From positions 1 through 64,000 of the forward strand of contig DKFP01000007.1 in the NCBI GenBank assembly GCA_002452405.1: 64,000 bases of DNA. The letters are read 5' to 3'. Each line of letters opens with the position of its first letter. Positions within the stretch are counted from its first letter, which is position 1. Positions 8,259 to 17,221 of this stretch are shown here, one piece after another. The translations under genes and the position numbers were made by a program. The notes below the pieces were generated by a model. That model saw only the letters and a list, made by a program, of their open reading frames with translations, searched no databases and was not told where the DNA came from. The DNA is from Deferribacteraceae bacterium UBA6793 (lineage in GTDB: Bacteria > Chrysiogenota > Deferribacteres > Deferribacterales > Geovibrionaceae).

Positions 8259-9121
8259 TATGGCTCGTCGGCTGCTGCGGAATGCTGGGACGTGAATTTG
8301 CCGCAGCTTTCGAAAGAGCCGGTATTTCCTACACAGGCACAGGTTCCGAAACCGACGTGACGGATAAAAACACTGTGCTGTCATTTGCTTCCGGTAAAAA
8401 TTTCAAATACATAATTAATTGCAGCGCATACACCGCCGTTGACAAAGCCGAATCGGAAGAGGATAAGGCTTTGCTTATCAATCGCGACGGCGTATTGAAT
8501 CTGGCTCTGGCGGCTAAACAGATTGATGCCGTTCTGATACATTTTTCCACAGACTATGTGTTCGATGGCGAATCATCAGAGCCGTACAAAGAGACAGATG
8601 CCACAAATCCGGTATCCGCATACGGCAGGACAAAGCTCGCCGGAGAAAAGGCTTTGACCGGAGCTATCGACAAATATTTCATATTCAGAATAAGCTGGCT
8701 TTACGGCAGATTCGGAGGAAACTTCGTCTCAACTATGATAAGACTGATGAACGAACGTGGCTCACTCGGAGTGGTGGATGATCAGAAAGGATCGCCCACT
8801 TATACAAAGCATCTTGTGGAAAACGTTATCAGACTTATAAATTTCGGTTCAAGTAAATACGGGATATATCACTATAGTGACGAAGGCATCATTTCATGGT
8901 ATGATTTTGCAGCCGTCATTTACAGAATCGGCAGAGAGACTGGGATTATTCATAAAGATGTGAGGCTTAGAAGGATTACGTCCGGAGAGTACCCTACGCC
9001 TGCGAAAAGACCCGCTATGTCCGCGTTCAACAAGGACAAAGTCGGGAGACTGGAAGGTTTTAAACTTAACAGATGGGAAGATAACCTGTCTGACTATTTT
9101 AAATATTACGGTGAAAAGTGA
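8255..9121 (+). CDS. rfbD: dTDP-4-dehydrorhamnose reductase
   Basis: A 288-residue RmlD reductase, last step of dTDP-L-rhamnose synthesis, using NAD(P)H. The N-terminus MIWLVGCCGMLGREFAAAF replaces the more usual GxxGQLG with a GCCGMLG loop, still acceptable for a dinucleotide fold. NCSAYTAVDKAE, STDYVFDGE and AYGRTKLAGE (catalytic Tyr-Lys near residue 130) are textbook. It overlaps both neighbours by four bases. The two adjacent cysteines in the glycine-rich loop are slightly unusual but conservative. Confidence 0.95.
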   Translation: MIWLVGCCGMLGREFAAAFERAGISYTGTGSETDVTDKNTVLSFASGKNFKYIINCSAYTAVDKAESEEDKALLINRDGVLNLALAAKQIDAVLIHFSTDYVFDGESSEPYKETDATNPVSAYGRTKLAGEKALTGAIDKYFIFRISWLYGRFGGNFVSTMIRLMNERGSLGVVDDQKGSPTYTKHLVENVIRLINFGSSKYGIYHYSDEGIISWYDFAAVIYRIGRETGIIHKDVRLRRITSGEYPTPAKRPAMSAFNKDKVGRLEGFKLNRWEDNLSDYFKYYGEK

Positions 9122-10188
9122 GAAGATTTAAGAATATTGCAGTGACAGGCGGAGCCGGGTTTATAGGCTCTAACTTTATACGTTTCATATTCCAAAGCGG
9201 CGGGTTTGCAGGGCGTGTCATTAATATCGATAAACTGACCTATGCCGGAAATGCTGAAAGCCTTGCGGACGTTCAGGCGGAGCAGGGTGATAACTACGTT
9301 TTTGAAAGGATTGATATCTGCGATTTCGAGGCAGTTAAAAACTGCCTTGTAAAATATGATGTGGACTGCATAGTGCATTTTGCTGCGGAATCCCACGTAG
9401 ACAGGTCAATACACGGTCCGGCGGAGTTCATTCAGACCAATATAGTTGGTACATTTAATCTCCTTGAAGCGTGCAGGCAGGTCTGGAATGGCAGAAATGA
9501 CGTGCTTTTTCATCATGTCAGCACTGATGAAGTTTTCGGTTCTCTTGGAGAGGAAGGGTATTTTTACGAAACCACACCCTATGATCCCAGAAGCCCTTAT
9601 TCAGCATCAAAAGCATCGTCCGACCACATAGTGAACGCATATTTCCACACATATGGACTGAATGTTACCATGTCCAACTGTACAAATAACTACGGCCCTT
9701 ATCAGTTTCCTGAGAAGCTGATTCCTGTCATGCTGATGAATATGCTTGAAGAGAAACCCCTCCCGGTCTACGGCGACGGCATGAATATACGCGACTGGCT
9801 TTATGTGATAGACCACTGTAGCGGCATATGGAAAATCGTATGCAACGGCAGACTGGGTGAAACATATAACATAGGCGGTGAAAATGAGTGGACGAACATA
9901 GACCTTGTTAACCGCATGTGTGAGCTTACTGCGGAAAAGACGGGAAAAGATAAAGACTATTATAAGAAACTGATAACATATGTTAAAGACAGACCGGGGC
10001 ACGACAGGCGCTATGCCATCAAGTGCGATAAGATTAAAAATGAACTTGGCTGGAAACAGTCGGTTACGTTTGATGCCGGACTGAGTCTTACGATTGACTG
10101 GTACCTGAATAATCAGGCATGGACAGACAGCATTAAAAGCGGGGAATACTTGCGGTGGGTCGATAAAAATTACGGCGGAAGGGCTTAG
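9118..10188 (+). CDS. rfbB: dTDP-glucose 4,6-dehydratase
   Basis: A 356-residue RmlB enzyme converting dTDP-glucose to dTDP-4-keto-6-deoxyglucose. It shows TGGAGFIGSNF at the N-terminus, FAAESHVDRSI near residue 80, the STDEVFGSLGE loop, and SPYSASKASSDH with the catalytic Tyr-Lys near residue 165. Translation starts at a GTG within the rfbD stop (GTGA). Gene order rfbA-C-D-B differs from the enteric rfbBDAC order but all four steps are present. The stop overlaps the next start (TAGTG), joining the rhamnose genes to yjbH. Confidence 0.96.
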   Translation: MRRFKNIAVTGGAGFIGSNFIRFIFQSGGFAGRVINIDKLTYAGNAESLADVQAEQGDNYVFERIDICDFEAVKNCLVKYDVDCIVHFAAESHVDRSIHGPAEFIQTNIVGTFNLLEACRQVWNGRNDVLFHHVSTDEVFGSLGEEGYFYETTPYDPRSPYSASKASSDHIVNAYFHTYGLNVTMSNCTNNYGPYQFPEKLIPVMLMNMLEEKPLPVYGDGMNIRDWLYVIDHCSGIWKIVCNGRLGETYNIGGENEWTNIDLVNRMCELTAEKTGKDKDYYKKLITYVKDRPGHDRRYAIKCDKIKNELGWKQSVTFDAGLSLTIDWYLNNQAWTDSIKSGEYLRWVDKNYGGRA

Positions 10189-12218
10189 TGAAAAAAGTAT
10201 TATTATTTCTTTTATTTATCTGTTCCTTATCAGCGGCTTTTGCCGAATCACCAGAGGGAGCTTTCAACTCGTCCTCAGAAAACGGTCTGACCGGTATTTT
10301 TGAAACCCCCACAGCACGTATCATGGATGAGAATACATTCAGAGTGTTTTATAATCAGTCCAAGCCCTATAGAAATTACGGTGTTGGCGTTTCTCTGTAT
10401 GACAGACTGGAACTCAGCGGCAGGTTTACAGAGATAATTGGTGCCGACATGACAGAGTCCGACAGTGAATATTGGGGCGATTACGGAGACTACAAAGATA
10501 AGTTTATTGCCGGGAAATTCAGAGTGAGAAAGGAAAGTAAATATCTGCCGGAAATTGCAGTAGGGCTGAGCGACCCACAGGGTACGAAACTTTTTGGCGC
10601 ACAGTATTTTGTTATGTCAAAACAGATATATCCTTTCGATTTCAGTTTCGGTATGGGGCTTGGTCGGTATGGAGACAAAGCATTCCGCAAATACGGACAA
10701 AAAGACGTGTTAACCAACTTTGTAAATCTGAAGGAATATTATAATAACGGGAACCCTTTTTTCAGCGTAAATTTCCGACCTTCCGATAAATATGCCATTG
10801 TGTATGAATATAACCCTATAGATTATGAAAGCAGAACAGAAGACCCTGCTGTCAGACGGGGGCTTGTTGGCACAGACTCAAAACACAGCATCGGTATTAG
10901 ATATTTTGCTCACGATAATCTATATTTTACTTTAAGTTACCAGAGAGGTGAACAGGTCGGCTTCGGTGTTACAATGCCGTTCCGAATAGGAGAGCCCGTT
11001 GTTCCCATATACAATCAACAGCCTATTTTCTCTGAGAGTGAGAAAAATTCAGGGTTGTATCCTAAACTTTATGCTGTTTTGGCAAAAAACGGATTTACTG
11101 ACATCAGAATACTTATACAGAAAGATAAAGCATCCATAAGCGCACAAAATAATAAATTTTTCTATGAACAGGATGCAGTAGAGGCTATTGCCAGATCTTT
11201 GAATGATATTGATACAAGCGAGTTGGATAATATTAACATTATTGTTTCTCATGACGGGGTACAGCTTTACAATTTTACACTTAACAGAGATCTTGTAACG
11301 CTTTATTCAAACGACCGCATAACAGGGGATGAGCTATATGCTTATTCAAAACTGAATACAGAATATAAGAGCACCAGGCTTCTGGAGATGACTCCCAGGC
11401 TGAGCAGAATAAATTCTTTCTCAGGGTTCAAACCGCAGTTTAACTTTTATCTTAATGACCCTTCAGGTTTCTTTAAAGGTTCGTATGGCGTTAAAGGATG
11501 GGCTGGTTACACATTGAGTAATAATGTTACTTTTGTCGGTGGAGCTGCTTTCTATCCATTTAACGACATTTCATCAATAAATGATAGTGAAGATGAGGCA
11601 ATAAGGTCTGATATCGCTGAGTATATTGATAAGAAGGTTCTACTCGATATGATGCTGGCAGATTATAAAGCGAGAATACCTGATACTGATGTTTACTATA
11701 ATTTGGAAGGAGGTATACTCGAAACACAGTTTGCAGGGATTAATGCTGAAGTTGGTGTTCCGTTTTTTAATAATAATTTCATATTGGGACTCAGTGGTAC
11801 CGTGGTCAGAAAAAGAGATAAAGATGAATATCTTGGTATTCAGAATGATAAAAACTATGAAACGGCATTTGTTAAAACCCGCATCCATTTCAGATCTATA
11901 AATACATTTGTAGATGTTGACGCAGGGCGCTTTCTTGGAACAGATGTAGGAGCTAAAGTTAAAATTACCAAAAATATTAATGGTGTGGAATTGTCTGCAT
12001 GGTATACTAAAACTGATACCTCTGTTTTTCACGCAGACTTTAACAGGGGATACTCGGACAAAGGTATAATGGTATCTGTCCCTATAAGGCTTTTTAAAGG
12101 GAAAGAATCACGGAGTACTTATGCGCAAAGCATCTCTCCGTGGACGCGGGATGTCGGTGCTCAGGTCAGTGAATTTACAAATATTTTTGATGTAATCGAT
12201 AGGCGCTATAGTAAATAA
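10188..12218 (+). CDS. YjbH-family outer-membrane exopolysaccharide protein
   Basis: A 676-residue exported protein. The first 20 residues are a signal peptide ending AAFA. It continues with PEGAFNSSSENGLTGIFETP and a TARIMDENTFRVFYNQSKPYRNYG stretch, the YjbH (GfcD-like) family hallmark. Long alternating-strand segments follow to the C-terminus, as expected for a beta-barrel. YjbH/GfcD proteins belong to operons for exopolysaccharide or group 4 capsule secretion and are thought to sit in the outer membrane. The GTG start overlaps the rfbB stop, so it is the last gene of the sugar operon. A separate promoter follows. Pairing with a YjbE-like gene next door strengthens the call. Confidence 0.85.
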   Translation: MKKVLLFLLFICSLSAAFAESPEGAFNSSSENGLTGIFETPTARIMDENTFRVFYNQSKPYRNYGVGVSLYDRLELSGRFTEIIGADMTESDSEYWGDYGDYKDKFIAGKFRVRKESKYLPEIAVGLSDPQGTKLFGAQYFVMSKQIYPFDFSFGMGLGRYGDKAFRKYGQKDVLTNFVNLKEYYNNGNPFFSVNFRPSDKYAIVYEYNPIDYESRTEDPAVRRGLVGTDSKHSIGIRYFAHDNLYFTLSYQRGEQVGFGVTMPFRIGEPVVPIYNQQPIFSESEKNSGLYPKLYAVLAKNGFTDIRILIQKDKASISAQNNKFFYEQDAVEAIARSLNDIDTSELDNINIIVSHDGVQLYNFTLNRDLVTLYSNDRITGDELYAYSKLNTEYKSTRLLEMTPRLSRINSFSGFKPQFNFYLNDPSGFFKGSYGVKGWAGYTLSNNVTFVGGAAFYPFNDISSINDSEDEAIRSDIAEYIDKKVLLDMMLADYKARIPDTDVYYNLEGGILETQFAGINAEVGVPFFNNNFILGLSGTVVRKRDKDEYLGIQNDKNYETAFVKTRIHFRSINTFVDVDAGRFLGTDVGAKVKITKNINGVELSAWYTKTDTSVFHADFNRGYSDKGIMVSVPIRLFKGKESRSTYAQSISPWTRDVGAQVSEFTNIFDVIDRRYSK

Positions 12219-12221
12219 TAA

Positions 12222-12250
12222 TTGACTTTTGTAAGTTAACTAAATATGAT
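12222..12250 (+). promoter_or_regulatory. Sigma-70-type promoter before the YjbE-like gene
   Basis: TTGACT at 12222-12227 and TATGAT at 12245-12250 are separated by exactly 17 bases, right after the yjbH stop and 46 bases ahead of the next start. With the terminator after that gene it makes a one-gene, probably highly expressed unit. Confidence 0.65.
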
Positions 12251-12295
12251 GTTACATAGATATAATTTTTGAATCTATAAAAGAGAGGTTATGAA

Positions 12296-12982
12296 ATGAA
12301 AAAGATTCTCGTTATTTCACTCATCGCTCTTTTGGCTCCTGTTATGGTTTTCGCGGCAGACCCTGCTGCGTCAGCAGGTGCTAAAAGCGGTTCAGCCGTA
12401 ATGGGCGGCGTATCTGCGGGTACAGTTGCAGCAGGAACACTTGCTGTTGCTGTTGTTGGTGCAGCTCTTCTTTCTAACGGCGGCGACGGAAGCAGCTCTG
12501 CATCCGGTATCAACGAACTTCCTGCTGATGTTCAGGCTTCAATTGAAACTCTTTATGCATCTCTGTCTGCTGACCAGAAAAAAAGCTTCGATTACATCGT
12601 AGCTGAAGCCGGTAGCGTTCAGGATGTTCAGGATGTTCTTTCAGCTCTTGAATCAGCAATTGCAGCTGGTGCAACTCAGGCTGAAATCAATGCTGTTTTC
12701 TCTAACACATCTAAAGACGCAAAAACAGATGCACTTTCAGCTCTTGAAGCAGCTCTTTATGATCTCAGAGGAGAAAACGCATCTCTGTACAGCGTTGTTA
12801 AAGAGTTTATAACTGGTCTTGATTCAACTGAACTTGCTAGCTTTGCTAAATTTGTAGCTACTGTTGATGACTGGAATGCAGTTGCACAAGCCATAAAAGA
12901 AGAAAACGGCGGTTCTGTAGCTCAGGTTACACCTACACACACTGTAAGCAACCACTTTACAGTAACGCACCACGCATATTAA
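12296..12982 (+). CDS. Secreted protein with a YjbE-like N-terminus
   Basis: A 228-residue exported protein. Residues 1-20 are a signal peptide (cut after VFA). Next comes a Gly/Ala/Val-rich stretch (GSAVMGGVSAGTVAAGTLAV and AVVGAALLSNGGDGSSS) like the small secreted YjbE proteins encoded beside YjbH in enterics. Unlike those, which end there, this one continues with about 130 mostly helical residues (a DVQASIETLYASLSADQKKS region, then DALSALEAALYDL) and ends in a His/Thr-rich tail. It has its own promoter and terminator, and its codon use is strongly biased, suggesting high expression. The role is unknown; a matrix or export accessory function is inferred from context only. Confidence 0.6.
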   Translation: MKKILVISLIALLAPVMVFAADPAASAGAKSGSAVMGGVSAGTVAAGTLAVAVVGAALLSNGGDGSSSASGINELPADVQASIETLYASLSADQKKSFDYIVAEAGSVQDVQDVLSALESAIAAGATQAEINAVFSNTSKDAKTDALSALEAALYDLRGENASLYSVVKEFITGLDSTELASFAKFVATVDDWNAVAQAIKEENGGSVAQVTPTHTVSNHFTVTHHAY

Positions 12983-12992
12983 TGCAATTATG

Positions 12993-13022
12993 GGCGAAGG
13001 TTTAACCCTTCGCCTTTTTTTT
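12993..13022 (+). terminator. Rho-independent terminator after the YjbE-like gene
   Basis: GGCGAAGG (12993-13000) pairs with CCTTCGCC (13007-13014), followed by eight T. An ATG at 12990 lies in the hairpin's 5' flank, open in frame with the next gene, but is not a credible start. Confidence 0.95.
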
Positions 13023-13025
13023 GTC

Positions 13026-13511
13026 ATGAAAAAAATTCTTTTAATCAATTTCTTATTATTTTTTACTCTGTATTCAGTATCTGCAGACGAGATCTCAAAT
13101 GCTCTTGATAATGCAGATAATTTTTTCCGTTCAATGGAGAATAAAAACTATACACAGGTATGGTCTCTGTTATCTATAGAATCAAAAGAAAAAATCTTAG
13201 ACGATATCGTTGATTCATATAAAGCTGCGAAGAGTAAAGCGCCTTCAACAAATGAGCTTGCAAACGATTTTGCAACATGCAGAACTGTTTGTACAAGTTA
13301 TTGGGATGGATTTCTAATTGTTTTCAAACCGGAAGAGATCTTAGAAAATTCTGAGTGGTCTGTATTGTCTGTAAAAAATAAATATATCGAAATACAAATT
13401 ATCAACTCAAAAGCAGCAAAACCTGCCGTATTAAAAATGTATAAAGAAAATGGGCAGTGGACTGTTGGACTTACCGAAAGTTTTTGGCTCAGAAGATATT
13501 TTCAGAATTAG
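13026..13511 (+). CDS. Small periplasmic protein of unknown function
   Basis: From the ATG at 13026 this is 161 residues. A signal peptide (MKKILLINFLLFFTLYSVSA) precedes a soluble domain with ALDNADNFFRSMENKNYTQVWSLLS at its start and LKMYKENGQWTVGLTESFW near its end. That layout, a helix, 'xxYxxxWxLLS', then a C-terminal strand with GQW, resembles NTF2-like or DUF4864-like folds, but I cannot name a family. Two cysteines (ATCRTVCTSY) could form a disulfide. The start codon is only four bases after the T-run of the preceding terminator and has no visible ribosome site, which is odd. Context suggests a polysaccharide-export accessory protein. Confidence 0.65.
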   Translation: MKKILLINFLLFFTLYSVSADEISNALDNADNFFRSMENKNYTQVWSLLSIESKEKILDDIVDSYKAAKSKAPSTNELANDFATCRTVCTSYWDGFLIVFKPEEILENSEWSVLSVKNKYIEIQIINSKAAKPAVLKMYKENGQWTVGLTESFWLRRYFQN

Positions 13512-13522
13512 ATATATTTTGC

Positions 13523-13552
13523 TTGTTCGTATCTGAAGTTGTGGATTATACT
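13523..13552 (+). promoter_or_regulatory. Candidate promoter for the SLBB export gene
   Basis: TTGTTC at 13523-13528 and TATACT at 13547-13552, 18 bases apart, end 28 bases before the start of the export gene. The boxes are moderate matches to sigma-70 consensus and the call rests on position. Confidence 0.45.
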
Positions 13553-13580
13553 GTGTTTAAATATTAGATAAGGCTGTGCT

Positions 13581-16559
13581 ATGACCAAATTAGTTTCAAT
13601 TATCACCATTCTTTTTACTGCATTTTTAGCTTTTGGTGCCGGAGTTTCTGACGAGGCACTTTTTAATCAGATAATCAATTCGCAAAAAGATAAATACAAT
13701 CTGGGACACAACCAGCCACAGAATCAGGATCGCAATTTAATTGAATTGAATCAGCAAAACCAAAACAACAGAAATGGTCAAGGTCAGACGATTCCTGCAA
13801 ATATTTATCAGATGCCTATGCAAAAAAATGATTTGATAAGAACAACATTGCAGACCGTACCCAAAGAGTACAAGAATTATGGTCATGATATGTTCACCAA
13901 TTCAGACGCTACCGATTCAATACCTTCATCAGGACAATTCATAGCTGATCAAAATGTTAATATTCCCGACGATTATCTGCTCGGTGCCGGTGATACGGTT
14001 AAAATACAATTTTGGGGCAGAACAGCAAGTACAGAAGAGCTCATTCTTGATAGATCCGGGGAGATTTATTCCGAAACACTAGGTCGCATCAATCTTGGCG
14101 GGCAGTCGTATGCTCAGGCAAGAAACATTGTAAGTAAAATGACTGCAGGCATGGAAGGAGTGTCTGCCAGCCTTGTAATTAACAATACCAAGACTGTTAA
14201 AATACTTGTTTCTGGAAGCGTAAACAAACCAGGATATTACATTCTGAATGTATTCGGCAATGTTACGCAGGCAATAGTGAGTGCTGGCGGAGTTAAGGAC
14301 TTTGCTGACATTAGAAAAGTCGCACTTATAAGAAACGGGAAAACCATTGATTCTATAGATTATTATGACATGGTAAACAATGGAGCATACAGACCTAAGA
14401 TACAAAAACTCATGCCCAACGATGTCATTTTCATTCCCAGAACTTCTAAAAGAGTTCTCGTTGAGGGAGCTGTAAAAAATGAAGCATACTACGATATTAA
14501 GAATGAAAAAAATATTAATGAAGTTATAAAATTGGCTGGTGGCTTAGCTTCCGGTGCTCTTTCGAACAATATTGTGGTGACCAGAGTCAATAAAGCCAAT
14601 ATGAAATACACCGTGAAGAGTCTCGACATCAGCAAAGGAAAAGATGCGGGTTTTAAGGTAGAAGATGGAGACAGAATTACTGTATATACCATCAATCAGG
14701 AAACTAATAATTCCATAAAACTTAGCGGCAATACTGTTTACCCCGGTAAATATGAATATAGACAAGGGTTAAGAATGTCCGACATTATAAAAAATCAAGG
14801 GTATCTTTTGCCGGATACCGAAATGGATTATTCATATATTTTAAGAAGAGATTCACATACAAGCGAAACTAAAATAATTCCTTTCAGCCTCAAAGATATT
14901 TTTAATGATAAGGCATCAAAGGCAAATCTTTCATTAGAACCATACGATGAAATTATAATCGTTGGTAAATTTCAGGTTATGGATAATATCCAAATTGATG
15001 TCTCCGGCGAAGTTATCAATCCTGGTGATTATGCTGCTAAAAAGAATGCAACGGTATACGACATGGTCATAGAAGCTGGTGGTTTCACAAGTAATTCAGA
15101 TAAAAATGCGATAGAAATTGTTAATTATGAAAACGGGACCTATTCATCACAATACATCGACGTAAACAGAGCTATGTCTATTAAAGCTCCATTGCAAGGT
15201 TTCATAGTCGTTCATGGGATATATGAATCCGCAATATTTAACTATATTGAGGTCAGCGGGGACATCCTCAACGAAGGGGAGTTCATCTTTCATAAGGGAA
15301 TGTCTCTTAAAGAACTTCTCGATAAAGCGGTTAGTACGGAAAAAAGAAACGAAAAGTATTCGGTTTTGATATACAGAAAAAACAAGATGGACGGCGGAAG
15401 CGAGATGTTCAGCCTGAATCTGAAGAATCTCTCGGACGGCAAGGCGGCTTACCAGCTTGAACAGGGAGACAAGGTAGTTGTCAAACTTATTCTCAGGGAT
15501 ACTGTCAGATATGTGAACATAGAGGGCGCCGTCGTGGAGCCAGGCACATATCAACATGCGGAAAATCTCACAGTCGCCCAGCTCATCATCATGGCGGGCG
15601 GTCTTAAAGACAGCGCATATCCCAACACAATTGAAATTATGAGGAAAGAGATCAAAGACGGCGTCGTCGAGCAGAAATATCTTTCAATAGACAAAGATAA
15701 AATAAGCGTGACCAGTCTGATCCCGAGTGACAGGGTTGTCGTAAGGGATATAAGCGAATACAATAAAATGGAATACGTCACCCTTACCGGAGAAGTTAAA
15801 TTTCCAGGTAAGTACCCTATAAAGAAAGGTGAAAAACTCTCCAGCGTCATAGAGCGTGCAGGCGGGTTTACTGATAAAGCATATCTGAACGGAGCCATAT
15901 TCAACAGGGTTCGTGTAAGGATTGAAAAGCAGAAAATGCTTGATAAGATGATCACGAATCTCGAACGTGAAATTCTCGTAAACGCAAACGTGGAAGCTAT
16001 GACAGCTAGCACCACCACGAGTGTGGACTCATCGGAACTAATGCTTAAAACTAAAGACCAGTTCATAAGCTCAATGAGAAAGCTGAAAGCTGACGGACGC
16101 GTGGTTTTGAAACTCAGCCATCCGAGACTTCTTAACGGCAGCGCAAACGATATGGAGCTTGAAAACGGAGACGAGCTGATTATTCCGAATACACCCTCGA
16201 CAGTGGTTGTTTCAGGTTCGGTGCTCAGTCCGGGAGCATTTGTATATAATCAAAGGATGGACTGGAATGATTATATTAAACTCACAGGCGGTCTTCTCTC
16301 TCAGGCGGATAAAAAGAATATTTTCATAATGAAGGTTAACGGCACCGCACAGAAGGTTGGCGGTGATGCTATAACATGGTCTCCGCAGAACGACAGATGG
16401 GAATTTTCATACTTTAAAAAAGAATCTGCCCTGAATCCGGGAGATACAATAATGGTGCCAGACAATTATAATAGAATCCCATGGATGAGAAACATAAAGG
16501 ATGTTACTCAGATCATGATGCAGATAGCCGTTACTGCCGGCGTTCTTACGAATATATAA
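13581..16559 (+). CDS. Large SLBB-domain polysaccharide export protein (Wza-like)
   Basis: A 992-residue exported protein, more than twice the length of enteric Wza. After a signal peptide (about residues 1-20) comes a Gln/Asn-rich linker, then a Poly_export domain near 130-215 (NIPDDYLLGAGDTVKIQFWG). Repeated SLBB domains follow down the chain, each with a 'VxGxVxxPGxY...' strand (VSGSVNKPGYYIL, VEGAVKNEAYYDI, VSGEVINPGDYAA, VEGAVVEPGTYQH, LTGEVKFPGKYPI, VSGSVLSPGAFVY). The C-terminus is DVTQIMMQIAVTAG, typical of long SLBB exporters rather than lipid-anchored Wza. I see no lipobox. It should form the periplasm-spanning or outer-membrane export channel. Upstream a promoter is visible; downstream the next gene begins 11 bases on. 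Confidence 0.9.
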   Translation: MTKLVSIITILFTAFLAFGAGVSDEALFNQIINSQKDKYNLGHNQPQNQDRNLIELNQQNQNNRNGQGQTIPANIYQMPMQKNDLIRTTLQTVPKEYKNYGHDMFTNSDATDSIPSSGQFIADQNVNIPDDYLLGAGDTVKIQFWGRTASTEELILDRSGEIYSETLGRINLGGQSYAQARNIVSKMTAGMEGVSASLVINNTKTVKILVSGSVNKPGYYILNVFGNVTQAIVSAGGVKDFADIRKVALIRNGKTIDSIDYYDMVNNGAYRPKIQKLMPNDVIFIPRTSKRVLVEGAVKNEAYYDIKNEKNINEVIKLAGGLASGALSNNIVVTRVNKANMKYTVKSLDISKGKDAGFKVEDGDRITVYTINQETNNSIKLSGNTVYPGKYEYRQGLRMSDIIKNQGYLLPDTEMDYSYILRRDSHTSETKIIPFSLKDIFNDKASKANLSLEPYDEIIIVGKFQVMDNIQIDVSGEVINPGDYAAKKNATVYDMVIEAGGFTSNSDKNAIEIVNYENGTYSSQYIDVNRAMSIKAPLQGFIVVHGIYESAIFNYIEVSGDILNEGEFIFHKGMSLKELLDKAVSTEKRNEKYSVLIYRKNKMDGGSEMFSLNLKNLSDGKAAYQLEQGDKVVVKLILRDTVRYVNIEGAVVEPGTYQHAENLTVAQLIIMAGGLKDSAYPNTIEIMRKEIKDGVVEQKYLSIDKDKISVTSLIPSDRVVVRDISEYNKMEYVTLTGEVKFPGKYPIKKGEKLSSVIERAGGFTDKAYLNGAIFNRVRVRIEKQKMLDKMITNLEREILVNANVEAMTASTTTSVDSSELMLKTKDQFISSMRKLKADGRVVLKLSHPRLLNGSANDMELENGDELIIPNTPSTVVVSGSVLSPGAFVYNQRMDWNDYIKLTGGLLSQADKKNIFIMKVNGTAQKVGGDAITWSPQNDRWEFSYFKKESALNPGDTIMVPDNYNRIPWMRNIKDVTQIMMQIAVTAGVLTNI

Positions 16560-16570
16560 GGTGTGGAAGT

Positions 16571-17221
16571 ATGAAAATATTTGTTTTTTTGATGATTGTA
16601 AGCGTATCGGTTGTTTGTTACGCGGCGCCACAGTACGGCAGCACCCCTTATCAGCAGCAAAGCGTGGACGACAGTACAAGTCAGAATCTGCCCGTCGCAT
16701 GTGATTCATATGACAGCTGTATTGATTTAGGGCTTAAAGAGAGAAAAACGAGGGTAAATTCTGTACTTCTGTATTTTTCGGACAGTGCAAAAGAGGGGAA
16801 ATACGGACTTTATAACAATATTTACGTCAAACTGAACGGAAATACCTGTCCTCCTATTTTAAACGTATATAAAACAGTCAACAATATAAACTATATGATG
16901 GATGTTTTTACAGGCAGCCGCGTCAATAGTTGCATAAAATACTATGCAAATATAACAGGTGATAACAGAAATAGAGATGTCATTGTCAAGCAACTTGAAA
17001 TCACCTACTGCAATGTTGATGAGCTTTTCGAAAACTGCCAGAATGGCATAGTCTATACAAAAATTAATGATTTTGGAACAGGTAAAGAGGCAAAGGAGAC
17101 CACTCCAAAACAATTGAATGTGAACGAACAATATAATTCGTTCCCTGATTATAATCAAAGTACAGAGCGCACGGTGCCGCTCAATAATATAGGAACCGGA
17201 TCCATATGGCAGCAGAAATGA
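16571..17221 (+). CDS. Periplasmic protein of unknown function in the export operon
   Basis: A 216-residue exported protein from the ATG at 16571: signal peptide to about residue 19 (VSVVCYA), then a Gln/Ser-rich linker and a soluble domain. Six or more cysteines, including CDSYDSCIDLG, NTCPPIL, SCIKYY, YCNVDELFENC, suggest disulfides in the periplasm. I do not recognise a family. An upstream in-frame ATG at 16481 lies inside the SLBB gene and is unlikely. The gene overlaps the wzz start by 16 bases, so it is part of the export operon and might contact Wzz or the SLBB channel. Confidence 0.7.
   Translation: MKIFVFLMIVSVSVVCYAAPQYGSTPYQQQSVDDSTSQNLPVACDSYDSCIDLGLKERKTRVNSVLLYFSDSAKEGKYGLYNNIYVKLNGNTCPPILNVYKTVNNINYMMDVFTGSRVNSCIKYYANITGDNRNRDVIVKQLEITYCNVDELFENCQNGIVYTKINDFGTGKEAKETTPKQLNVNEQYNSFPDYNQSTERTVPLNNIGTGSIWQQK

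Noticed and set aside
12990..13025. Alternative upstream start for the gene at 13026
   Set aside because: It sits in the terminator hairpin and would add residues before a clear signal peptide.
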